Shown here: in pieces, positions 27,608-35,326 of the stretch
Numbering within the stretch: the stretch's first letter is position 1
Layout: every line of letters begins with the position of its first letter
Source: CAYNST01 sp964434105
GTDB lineage: Bacteria > Pseudomonadota > Gammaproteobacteria > Pseudomonadales > Cellvibrionaceae
DNA length: 64,000 nucleotides
Direction of reading: 5' to 3'
NCBI GenBank assembly: GCA_964434105.1
Contig: CAYSTJ010000008.1
Location: 31,831 to 95,830, forward strand
The notes under the pieces: generated by a model
Told to the model about the DNA's origin: nothing
Seen by the model: the letters and a program-made list of their open reading frames with translations, nothing else
Database searches by the model: none
Position numbers and translations under genes: made by a program

Positions 27608-28831
27608 ATGATTACCGGATCGCGCATTTTCATACTGACTGCATGTCTGGCGCTACTCGCGTGTGAGCCGGCTGCCGCTCACACGCGCTGGAAACCGGGT
27701 GGTGTTGTTTCTCCGCGGGCGGATGCACAGGGGCTGTACCCCACCGACCTGAAATTCGGGCCCTGTGGAAATCTGCCACGCTCACCGAATCCCGCACGGC
27801 TGACATCCGGTGCGACGATCGATGTCGAGTTTGAAAGCAATATATTTCACCAGGGTTATTTCCGGATTGCGTTTTCGCTCGCGGATGATACCGGATTCGA
27901 CCGGCATGTGTTAATTGATGATATACCGGATTACGCCACACAGGTTAACCGCAGCCTGAGTCTGACATTACCGGATGTCGAGTGCGATACATGTACGCTA
28001 CAGCTGGTCCAGGTAATGATGGATCGTACACCACCGACCAACTATTATTCCTGCGCCGACATTCAATTGGTGAACAGCAAGGGCGATGCGGATGACCAGA
28101 ACGCGCCAGGCGCCGTCGAAGCTGTTCTGGCGTTACCGGGAGACGGTGAAATCCAGCTTGGCTGGGTGAATCCCGCAGCATCGGATCTGGCCGGGGTTCT
28201 GGTACTGGAATCCATGACGGCGGTGACCAGTCAACCGCAACCGGGGCAGTCCTATTCGCTACGTGAACGGATCGGCGAAGCCGTTGTTGTTTACAGCGGC
28301 CCCTCTCCCACTGTTCGGCTGAATGCACGCGTTAATGGCCAGGATTATCATTACCAGCTTTTTGCGTTTGATCGTGCTTTCAATTATGGCCCGGCGGTTA
28401 CGGTCGAGGCCCGGCCGCTGGCCACCGAAGAAAACATTATGCCCCACGTCAGTATTGCCATGGAGCAGGACCAGCATACCGGCATGGATATTTCGATCGA
28501 CGGCGGGCTGGTTATCGCTCAGGCCAACATCAGCGATCTGAATCGGGGCGACCGTCACAGCGTTGACTGGAGCCTGAGTGATCCGCGCCTGTTGAATGTA
28601 TCGGATCAGGCCAACCAATTTGTATTCGATCCCTCCCGTCTGACCACAGGTGACTATGTGCTGACGGTGGTAGTCACCGACGACGGGTTGCCACCACTGA
28701 GCGCGACGGCTTCCGTAACACTTAAATTGAAGGGGCAGCGGCAAACGGACGCACGTGGTGGCAGCACCGGTGTCGGGGTTATCGGGCTTCTGCTGGTATT
28801 GGCGTTCCGCCTGCGGCGACGCCAGCCGTGA
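27608..28831 (+). CDS. Secreted LPMO-like protein with GlyGly-CTERM-type tail
   Basis: The signal peptide is followed by AAAHTRWKPGG; cleavage before His25 would leave an N-terminal His, the hallmark of copper-dependent polysaccharide monooxygenases. The segment IFHQGYFRIAFS supplies a second candidate His (His81), and paired Cys are present (FGPCGN, CDTCTL, YYSCADIQL). It resembles the SCE4755-type polysaccharide monooxygenase-like family. Two Ig/fibronectin-like beta regions follow (about 155-250 and 265-380). The C-terminus GGSTGVGVIGLLLVLAFRLRRRQP has the Gly-Gly, hydrophobic, Arg-rich layout of rhombosortase substrates. The signal also contains LLAC, so lipidation is an alternative. Its stop directly abuts that of the convergent EEP gene. 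Confidence 0.8.
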   Translation: MITGSRIFILTACLALLACEPAAAHTRWKPGGVVSPRADAQGLYPTDLKFGPCGNLPRSPNPARLTSGATIDVEFESNIFHQGYFRIAFSLADDTGFDRHVLIDDIPDYATQVNRSLSLTLPDVECDTCTLQLVQVMMDRTPPTNYYSCADIQLVNSKGDADDQNAPGAVEAVLALPGDGEIQLGWVNPAASDLAGVLVLESMTAVTSQPQPGQSYSLRERIGEAVVVYSGPSPTVRLNARVNGQDYHYQLFAFDRAFNYGPAVTVEARPLATEENIMPHVSIAMEQDQHTGMDISIDGGLVIAQANISDLNRGDRHSVDWSLSDPRLLNVSDQANQFVFDPSRLTTGDYVLTVVVTDDGLPPLSATASVTLKLKGQRQTDARGGSTGVGVIGLLLVLAFRLRRRQP

Positions 28832-29914
28832 TCAGGTGTTGTCAGGGTCGGGGACATCGCTTTCGTTAACGTCTTCTGCCTGAATTTTTTCTTCGGCCAG
28901 GGCAAGGTCATCTTCGTCGGCGGCGGGTCCTTCCCGCTCGGTCTGGCGCGCAGGGTGGAAGGCCAACTCGGCGAACAACGCGAAATGGTCGGAACCGAAG
29001 CTGGGTAGGCGGGACAGTTTTCGTAAAGCAAAATGTCGACTGTGGAACAGGTGGTCCAACGGCCAGCGCAGAAACCAGTAGCGGGCGTGAAAGGTATTAA
29101 ACAGACCGCGTCCAATACGGGGGTCAAGCAGGCCGCTAATGCTCCGAAAAAGGTGCGTCGTTCTTGACCATGCCACGTCATTCAGATCCCCGGTTACCAG
29201 CACAGGGTCCGTTTCCTTACTGAGGGCGCGGGCCACGATCAATAATTCCGCATCACGTTCGCTGGACGCTTCATTTTCCGTTGGGCTGGGAGGCGCCGGG
29301 TGCAGAAAATGGCAGCGGACCCGGTCTCCGCCGCGCAGCTCCAGCATGGCCGACATCGACGGTTTGTCCGGTTCTACCAGAAAATCTATGCGGCTGTTGT
29401 GCAGTGGAAGGCGGCTGTATACATGCATGCCGTACAGGTTGTCCAGTGGGCATTTAATGGTGTGAGGGTAACCTTCCAGCGTATCGAGAGCCTCCTCCCA
29501 GAACTGGTCGGTTTCCAGTGTGACGAGCAGATCGGGCTGGTGCTGCCGGATCAGTGCGAGTAAGCGGTCAGTCTGGCGGTTGGTCATAAGTACATTGACG
29601 GTCAATACACTCAGTGAATCGCCTCCGGCGTTCTCATCAACCTTCTTGACCTCAGTGGGAAAAAACGGTGTAAATCGCCAGATCCACCACAGGTGATAGG
29701 CAAAGCACGCGCTGGCAATCAGTGCGGGAACCCATGAGAGAAGGTTGTCCGTCTCCGCCAGCCAGACAGTGGGTATCATCAGAATCAGTGAGAACGACGC
29801 GAGTTGCAGACGTGGAAAATCCAGAGAGCGGACGAGCCAATGAGGGTTTTGCCAGAGGGGCAGCAGTGTGCAGGCCGTCAGGAATGCGACAGCGACGTAA
29901 ACTAAAATGTCCAT
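28832..29914 (-). CDS. Membrane-anchored endonuclease/exonuclease/phosphatase (EEP) family protein
   Basis: I start at ATG 29914; the frame extends to 29968 without a better site. Residues about 1-100 contain two to three hydrophobic helices (MDILVYVAVAFLTACTLLPL and ASFSLILMIPTVWLA). From about 115 an EEP domain follows: SVLTVNVLMTN, DLLVTLETDQFWEEAL (metal-binding Glu), MHVYSRLPL, LVTGDLNDVAWS (catalytic Asp-Leu-Asn) and FGSDHFALFAEL (catalytic Asp-His). Related proteins cleave phosphodiester bonds in nucleic acids or phospholipids; this substrate is unknown. The C-terminal 40 residues are highly acidic. It is convergent with, and exactly abuts, the LPMO-like gene. Confidence 0.85.
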   Translation of the reverse strand: MDILVYVAVAFLTACTLLPLWQNPHWLVRSLDFPRLQLASFSLILMIPTVWLAETDNLLSWVPALIASACFAYHLWWIWRFTPFFPTEVKKVDENAGGDSLSVLTVNVLMTNRQTDRLLALIRQHQPDLLVTLETDQFWEEALDTLEGYPHTIKCPLDNLYGMHVYSRLPLHNSRIDFLVEPDKPSMSAMLELRGGDRVRCHFLHPAPPSPTENEASSERDAELLIVARALSKETDPVLVTGDLNDVAWSRTTHLFRSISGLLDPRIGRGLFNTFHARYWFLRWPLDHLFHSRHFALRKLSRLPSFGSDHFALFAELAFHPARQTEREGPAADEDDLALAEEKIQAEDVNESDVPDPDNT

Positions 29915-30000
29915 CGTTTTAAAGCCTGCTCCCGCGTTCGAGATTAATGGATGACCCCGGGCCGACATGTCTACAGTCCGGCTGCTTAAGTGTCGGTCTT

Positions 30001-31269
30001 CTAGTTGGGAATTCCAATGAGAATGGCGACACCGCGTTCATCCGAGCCGCTGGTGATCGCGACATCCGCAGCGATATGGCGGGTGCGAAGTCCTATCCCG
30101 GCGCTGGTCATATTGCCGTAACTATTGCGTATATCCTGGCGGTAGCCCAGTCGCAGCGCCAGGCCGGAAAGGGGGCGGAACTCACCACCCAGGCTGAGGT
30201 CCTGCCGGCGCAGGTCTTTTTCGAAAATGCCGTCGTTGGGCATCAGATCGATTTCCATGCCCAGCATGACACGTTCGCCCCGAAAGCTTAAACCGCCCCG
30301 GTAGCGACCATTCAAAGACAGCGTCCGGTCGGTGCCGGTGTCGACGTTTTTGTTAATAATATCTTTACCGGAGACGGCTACCCGGAATTGTTCTGTAAGG
30401 TCCCAGGCCGCGCCTATATCCAGATTCGCGTACAGCTGATCCTGTATGGTGCCGACATTGCCGAACTCACCGCCCAAAACGCGCCATTGGTCATGATAGG
30501 TGCGCGCCGATATTATCTTGGGGCTCACACCGATGGCGAACGGGCGCCCGCGCAAGGAAAAGCGGCGGGCCACCGAGACACCCGCTTCCACCAGCGCCAT
30601 GGCCTGTGATTCCGCCGTTGAACCGATTGCCCGGTTGGGGCTGTTTAATTGTCCGTTTGCGTCGAACAGGTCGGGGTGTGTCGCCAAAGGCTGGTCTGAC
30701 TGCATGGCTTCGGTGTAGGTATCCAGGAGATCAATGTCGGCTTCGGCGATAATGGCTGCGCCGCCGCCGATTACACGGGTGCCGATGAAAAATGCCCCGC
30801 CCTCCGCGTCGGAGGGTATGGTGACGCTGTACCCGACATAGCCCTCACCGTAGATGTTTCCGTCGCTCACGGCTTCCAGGGTATCACGCAGGTCGGTGAC
30901 GGCCCGCAAGGCATTAGCCGCGGTGGATGGCCCTGGGTCCGTGTTGAAATTTTCGATAGTCCTGTCCAGTCGGTCCTGATAATCGTCCCGGACGGCATCA
31001 ATAGCGTGTTCGGTAGCCTCAGTCAACGGTCCGATGGCAAGGGTGAGGCTATGCTGCCCGTTGCGCATCAGGTCTTCATCGCCCCGATGAAACGCCAGCA
31101 GGGCGGGATTGTAAAAGTGACCGGTACGCAGATCCCCCGTGGCGACGCCGGTGCCCCCCATTCCCATGCCGCGGGCATCATAGATACCAAAGCTGTGTCC
31201 GATCGATTGAGCGGGTAACAACGCGATGGTAAGCAGGATACATGTGTGACGCAGGCTTCCGTGTAACAT
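30001..31269 (-). CDS. TraF_2-family outer-membrane beta-barrel-like protein
   Basis: The 422-residue precursor has a signal peptide (ILLTIALLPAQSIGHS) and opens with FGIYDARGMGMGGTGVATG, the start typical of the family annotated as conjugal transfer protein TraF (PF13729-like) and similar to FadL/OmpP1-type porins. The C-terminal half shows alternating beta-strand patterns (RGGLSFRGERVMLGMEIDL, GLALRLGYRQDIRN, VAILIGIPN). The name TraF is misleading: no conjugation genes are nearby. It is predicted to sit in the outer membrane; its substrate is unknown. It is encoded singly, same strand as the EEP gene 86 bases downstream. Confidence 0.8.
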   Translation of the reverse strand: MLHGSLRHTCILLTIALLPAQSIGHSFGIYDARGMGMGGTGVATGDLRTGHFYNPALLAFHRGDEDLMRNGQHSLTLAIGPLTEATEHAIDAVRDDYQDRLDRTIENFNTDPGPSTAANALRAVTDLRDTLEAVSDGNIYGEGYVGYSVTIPSDAEGGAFFIGTRVIGGGAAIIAEADIDLLDTYTEAMQSDQPLATHPDLFDANGQLNSPNRAIGSTAESQAMALVEAGVSVARRFSLRGRPFAIGVSPKIISARTYHDQWRVLGGEFGNVGTIQDQLYANLDIGAAWDLTEQFRVAVSGKDIINKNVDTGTDRTLSLNGRYRGGLSFRGERVMLGMEIDLMPNDGIFEKDLRRQDLSLGGEFRPLSGLALRLGYRQDIRNSYGNMTSAGIGLRTRHIAADVAITSGSDERGVAILIGIPN

Positions 31270-31391
31270 AGGTAACAGAGCTCAACTTTTCCGGCCGGGT
31301 GTTCAGGGTGTGCGGGCGATCCCGTTGCGGTATCTTAAACCGTAATTGCCCTCTCCAGTGCGTACCTGCCGGCAAAAAACGGGAATCAATG

Positions 31392-31422
31392 AAAAACCTG
31401 TCCGACCGGTAAGCCGGATCGG
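31392..31422 (-). terminator. Rho-independent terminator after darP
   Basis: On the minus strand, two bases past the darP stop, CCGATCCGG-CTTA-CCGGTCGG can pair with one bulge, followed after a short gap by TTTTT. This would end the mgtE-darP transcript. Confidence 0.5.
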
Positions 31423-31423
31423 G

Positions 31424-31969
31424 TCAATCCTGTTCGGTGCTGTCCATCTGTTGTTCCAGTTGTTCGCGTATCAGGACAAACAATTTACGGGCGCTGGCAG
31501 GCGGCTTTTGTTTCAACCGCTCCTGACGGGCATTCTGCACCAGCTGGCGCAATTGCTGACGGTCGACCTGCGGAAAATGCCCGATGAACGACTCCAGCTG
31601 CTGCTGATCGCCCTCGATCAGATCGTCGCGCCATTTTTCCATGACGTGAAACAGCCGCGCCATACGGTTTTGTTTTTCTGCAATGTGGGCGACAGCGACC
31701 GCTATGGCGTCGTGATCTGCATTGCGCATCAATTTGCCGATATATTGTCGATGCCGTCGCAACGCTTCGCGTTTGGTGATGTGACGGCTGTCCTGTACGG
31801 CCTTTTCGAGTTCGGGCGTCAGGGGCAGCCCGGCAAGTTGCGACTGATTGAGTTCGGTCAGTCGGACGCCGAGTTCCTGCAATGCCTGCATCTGTTTTTT
31901 CTGACGGGTCTTGCTATCGCGACCGGACCCATCGTCCGCAGTGTCAGGCGTTTCTGGCTGTTGTGTCAT
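31424..31969 (-). CDS. darP: Ribosome-associated protein DarP (YjgA, DUF615)
   Basis: This is a 181-residue, highly charged helical protein that associates with the 50S subunit late in assembly. Family features are SKTRQKKQMQALQELGVRLTELN near the N-terminus, ITKREALRRHRQYIGKLMR in the middle and LRQLVQNARQERLKQKPPASARKLFVLIREQLE at the end. The acidic first 15 residues are variable in the family. It begins 26 bases after the mgtE stop on the same strand, so the two are probably co-transcribed, and a hairpin with a T-run follows its stop. Confidence 0.93.
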   Translation of the reverse strand: MTQQPETPDTADDGSGRDSKTRQKKQMQALQELGVRLTELNQSQLAGLPLTPELEKAVQDSRHITKREALRRHRQYIGKLMRNADHDAIAVAVAHIAEKQNRMARLFHVMEKWRDDLIEGDQQQLESFIGHFPQVDRQQLRQLVQNARQERLKQKPPASARKLFVLIREQLEQQMDSTEQD

Positions 31970-31995
31970 GAGTAATCCAAGAGGCTTTCCGCCGA

Positions 31996-33357
31996 TCAGG
32001 AGAGGAACCAGGTTGCCAGGCCCAGAAAGGAGCAGAAGCCTACAACATCTGTTACGGTAGTTAAAGTCCAGCCGCCGGCCAATGCCGGGTCAATTCGGCA
32101 GGATTTCAACAGCACCGGCAGATAGGTGCCAGCGAGCGCCGCCGTAAACAGATTGACTATCATGGCAATACCGAGCACTGCGCCCAACGTCGTATCGCCA
32201 AACCAGAATGCCGCCAGCATGCCGACCGCTGTCGCCGCCATTGTTCCGTTTAACAGACCAACCAGGCATTCACGACGCAGCAGCCAGCGCAGGTTATGGC
32301 GACCAATCTGTCCCAACGTCATACCGCGGATAACCACCGTCAGCGTCTGCGATCCGGCGACGCCGCCCATACTGGCGACAATCGGCATTAGAATCGCGAG
32401 TGCGACGACACGGTCGAGCGTATCCTGGAACAGGCTGATCATCAGGGACGACAGAATCGCTGTGGTCAGGTTGGCGCCAAGCCATACCGCCCGGCGGGGT
32501 GCAGTGCGCCCAACGGTGGCAAATGTATCCTGTTCCTCGTCCAGACCGGCCATACGCATAAAAGACTGGTCGGCATTGTCGGTGATGACGTCGACGACGT
32601 CGTCAATCGTGATATGGCCTATAAGCCGGCCCTGTTTATCGACCACCGGTGCACTGACCCAGTCGTGCTCTTCGAACAGTTTGGCGACCTCCAGTTCGGA
32701 CAGGTCCGCTGGTATGGGGGTGCGCTGCGTGGACATGACATCCCGTACAGATGTACTTGTATCGGCGGTGAGAAGGGTAGTGAGTGGCAGCAGTCCGAGG
32801 TACTTGTCGTCACGGTTAACGACGTAGAGACAATCCGTTCCCGGCGGCAGCTCGGGCCGGCGGCGCAGATAACGCAAAACCACGTCCAGAGTAAACCGGG
32901 GTCGCACGGTGACAGTATCGGGGTTGGTCAGTCCCCCTGCAGTATCCTCGGGGTAGGGTAGAACGGTGGCTATCCGGTCCCGATCCCGTTGCGTCATTGC
33001 CTGTAGAACTTCCTGAGTCACCTGTTCCGGCAGGTTCTGCAGGATATCGACAATGTCATCAGCTTCCATGCCGGCAGTCATCTGCACCAGATCCCGGGTT
33101 GCCATGCCCTGCAAAAACTGCTGTTGTATATCCGGCGGCAGTTCTTCGATGACGTCACCGGTATATGCGGGTTTGACCAGGCCCCAGAGAATTTTGCGCG
33201 ATGGTGGCGGGCTGCCTGCCAGTAGTCTGGCTATCTCGACGGGGGCCAGGCTGTTGATCGTGCGTCGTACCTGGTGCAGGGTGCCGCTGTCGAGTGATTG
33301 TTGAAGTTCTTCCAGATTGATCTGGGGTCTTTCAGGCGTCTTGTCTGAAGGCTGCAT
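31996..33357 (-). CDS. mgtE: MgtE-family magnesium transporter
   Basis: The 453-residue protein shows the full MgtE layout: an N-terminal superhelical domain (about 10-130; LPPDIQQQFLQGMATRDLVQM and EADDIVDILQNLPEQ), two CBS domains (about 135-260; GLTNPDTVTVRPRFTLDVVLRYLRR and DVMSTQRTPIPADL), a plug helix, and five membrane helices from about 285 with MPIVASMGGVAGSQTLTVVIRG forming part of the pore and TDVVGFCSFLGLATWFLS at the C-terminus. It is gated by cytosolic Mg2+ binding to the N and CBS domains. It lies directly downstream of npr, a common arrangement in gammaproteobacteria. The window therefore holds two Mg2+ transport systems (with corA). Confidence 0.95.
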   Translation of the reverse strand: MQPSDKTPERPQINLEELQQSLDSGTLHQVRRTINSLAPVEIARLLAGSPPPSRKILWGLVKPAYTGDVIEELPPDIQQQFLQGMATRDLVQMTAGMEADDIVDILQNLPEQVTQEVLQAMTQRDRDRIATVLPYPEDTAGGLTNPDTVTVRPRFTLDVVLRYLRRRPELPPGTDCLYVVNRDDKYLGLLPLTTLLTADTSTSVRDVMSTQRTPIPADLSELEVAKLFEEHDWVSAPVVDKQGRLIGHITIDDVVDVITDNADQSFMRMAGLDEEQDTFATVGRTAPRRAVWLGANLTTAILSSLMISLFQDTLDRVVALAILMPIVASMGGVAGSQTLTVVIRGMTLGQIGRHNLRWLLRRECLVGLLNGTMAATAVGMLAAFWFGDTTLGAVLGIAMIVNLFTAALAGTYLPVLLKSCRIDPALAGGWTLTTVTDVVGFCSFLGLATWFLS

Positions 33358-33387
33358 AGGTTATGGTTCCGACAGGAATAGGCCGGC

Positions 33388-33657
33388 TTAGCGTTCTTCC
33401 CCAAATTTATTGGATATCAGCGCGACTAACGCTTCCAGGGCAGCCGCTTCATCGTCGCCGCTAACGGTCAACTGCAACTCTGTGCCATTGGAGGCGGCCA
33501 GTAACATGAGCGCCAAAATGCTTTTGCCATCGATGGTTTTACCGTTGGAACACACCTTGATATCGCTGGAATAGGCGTTGGCGGTGTTCGCAAACTTGGA
33601 CGCAGCACGGGCGTGTAAACCCAGTTGATTGCAAAGTTGGATGCTGGCTGTGACCAT
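33388..33657 (-). CDS. ptsO: Nitrogen-PTS phosphocarrier NPr (HPr family)
   Basis: This 89-residue HPr-like protein has the active histidine His15 in GLHARAASKF and the second conserved segment NGKTIDGKSILALMLLAA with the HPr regulatory-serine position. It passes phosphate from the PtsP (EI-Ntr) enzyme to PtsN. No clear ribosome site precedes the ATG at 33657; the gene starts 13 bases after rapZ, and translational coupling is likely. The block ptsN-rapZ-npr is the classic downstream part of the rpoN operon. Confidence 0.95.
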   Translation of the reverse strand: MVTASIQLCNQLGLHARAASKFANTANAYSSDIKVCSNGKTIDGKSILALMLLAASNGTELQLTVSGDDEAAALEALVALISNKFGEER

Positions 33658-33670
33658 GGATTACGGCGCC

Positions 33671-34537
33671 TTATGTGTTTCCGGGCAATTGGCGATGTCG
33701 AACCTGTACATTATCAAATTTGCCTTTGAAATGGGTACCAAGTTTTTCTGCCAGGTATACGGAACGGTGCATGCCCCCAGTGCAACCAATTGCGACGGTC
33801 AGGTAACTCCGGTTATTTTGTACGAACTGGGGTATCCAGCGTTCCAAAAAGCCGCTGATATCGGAAAGCATGTCGTCGACCTGCGTCTGTTGCTGCAGAA
33901 ACGCCGCGACAGCGGGTTCGAGCCCGGTCATTGGGCGCAACTCTGGCTGCCAGTAGGGGTTGGGCAGGCACCGGACATCGAACATAAAATCGGCGTCGAC
34001 AGGTACGCCATATTTGAAGCCGAAGGATTCGAACAGCAGCGCCAGACCCGGCAGCTCACTGCCGACGACCGTCTTGCGGATCGTACTGCGCAATTCGTGC
34101 AGGGAAAGGCTGCTGGTGTCCAGCGTTATGTCCGCGAGACGCGCTACCGGTTCCAATACCCGGGATTCGATATTGAGCGCTTCCTGCAGGCTTACTGCCT
34201 TGTTGGTCAGTGGATGTTTACGGCGCGTCTCGCTGAATCGCTTTGTTAGTATAGCGTCAGCCGCGTCCAGATAAACGACCATGGACTTGAAGTTCGGTGA
34301 TTCGATAGAGGCGAGGATGTCTGGAAAGCGGCTTAGATCACCGCCGATATTGCGGGCGTCTATGCCAACTGCAAATTTCATGGTCTCTGCATTGTTGGCA
34401 TTGACCATTTGTGTTGTCAGTGCAGGCAGTAACGCCATCGGCAGGTTGTCGACACAGGTGAAACCGGTATCTTCCAGTAATTGCAGCGCTGTTGACTTGC
34501 CTGAGCCGGAACGGCCACTAATGACCACGAACTGCAT
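33671..34537 (-). CDS. rapZ: RNase adapter protein RapZ (YvcJ family)
   Basis: This is a 288-residue nucleotide-binding protein with Walker A GRSGSGKST (about 8-16), Walker-B-like VVYLDAADAIL and the C-terminal domain FGFKYGVPVDADFMFDVRCLPNPYW, IGCTGGMHRSVYLAEKL and QVRHRQL. In E. coli RapZ binds GlcN-6-P and delivers small RNAs to RNase E, tuning glmS; outside enterics its targets are less clear. AGAGGAACG precedes the ATG at 34537. It lies between ptsN and npr as usual. Confidence 0.96.
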   Translation of the reverse strand: MQFVVISGRSGSGKSTALQLLEDTGFTCVDNLPMALLPALTTQMVNANNAETMKFAVGIDARNIGGDLSRFPDILASIESPNFKSMVVYLDAADAILTKRFSETRRKHPLTNKAVSLQEALNIESRVLEPVARLADITLDTSSLSLHELRSTIRKTVVGSELPGLALLFESFGFKYGVPVDADFMFDVRCLPNPYWQPELRPMTGLEPAVAAFLQQQTQVDDMLSDISGFLERWIPQFVQNNRSYLTVAIGCTGGMHRSVYLAEKLGTHFKGKFDNVQVRHRQLPGNT

Positions 34538-34685
34538 ATGCGTTCCTCTGAATTTGCTGGAGTGGCGACTGTCGATTGTTGGCGGCGTTTAATTGGCTAC
34601 AGGAGCGGGCGGTCGACCTCGTCGGGTAACTGATGTTGTTGATCGATGGTTCAGGGGTCACCATGGGCTTGCCGCCTTGTCGCGC

Positions 34686-35144
34686 CTAGATCCCGCTTTG
34701 CAGCGCGGCCTGGAACAGATCCTCCGGGTTGGTTGCCTGCCGAAGGGCGTTGACGAAATCGGGTTTTTGCAGGGATTCCGCGAGACCCGCCAGCGTCTGC
34801 AAATGTGCACTCTCGGCATTTTCCGGCACCAGCATGGCGAAGACAACGTCCACGGGCTGATTGTCTATCGCGTCAAAGTCTATGGGCGATTCGAGCGTAA
34901 TCAATGCGCCGAGGGTTCGGTCGAGGGCCTTGCAACGACAGTGAGGAATCGCGATTCCGGAACCAATCCCGGTCGACCCCAGCCGCTCGCGAGCGAGCAG
35001 CTGTTCAAACAGGTAATCCGGATCAAGATCGTTCGAATGTTCTGCGATCACAGCGGCCAGTTTTTCCAGCAAACGCTTTTTGCTGGCACAACTGACATTG
35101 CAGAGTGTACGCTCGACGGAAAGTATAGTTTCTGAAGTTGTCAT
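34686..35144 (-). CDS. ptsN: PTS IIA-Ntr regulatory protein PtsN
   Basis: The protein has 152 residues from the ATG at 35144; a TTG at 35168 would add eight residues. The phosphorylated histidine is His68 in GIGSGIAIPHCR, and the fold is that of EIIA-mannitol. Its phosphorylation state signals nitrogen/carbon balance and regulates potassium transport and other targets. The usual hpf/raiA gene between rpoN and ptsN is absent; a stem-loop element (35172-35219) occupies the short gap just upstream of this gene. Confidence 0.94.
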   Translation of the reverse strand: MTTSETILSVERTLCNVSCASKKRLLEKLAAVIAEHSNDLDPDYLFEQLLARERLGSTGIGSGIAIPHCRCKALDRTLGALITLESPIDFDAIDNQPVDVVFAMLVPENAESAHLQTLAGLAESLQKPDFVNALRQATNPEDLFQAALQSGI

Positions 35145-35171
35145 TTTATTTACGGCAAGAAGTCCCAATAT

Positions 35172-35219
35172 TATGCATCCGGCGCTGCGGGTAGCAAACC
35201 CGCCCAGGTCGGATGCATA
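35172..35219 (-). other. Cruciform-forming stem-loop in the rpoN-ptsN gap
   Basis: The outer arms TATGCATCCG (35172-35181) and CGGATGCATA (35210-35219) are perfectly complementary. Inside them GCGGGT and ACCCGC form a second hairpin with a short loop. The element lies after rpoN and immediately before ptsN on the minus strand. It has no T-run. It could be an RNA-processing site, an attenuator, or a remnant of a repeat. Confidence 0.55.
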
Positions 35220-35326
35220 CGAAGAATAAAGGAATTAAGTATGGATCCTTAGGATAAATTGTGAACTCACTGGTGCAGCCACCACACCCCTGTCCAGGCT
35301 GCACCTGCCCGGGGGCGTGCGATGCT

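Noticed and set aside
30001..31269. Conjugation (TraF) gene implying a plasmid or ICE
   Set aside because: The family name is historical; no other transfer, relaxase or integrase genes are present, and the flanks are chromosomal housekeeping genes.
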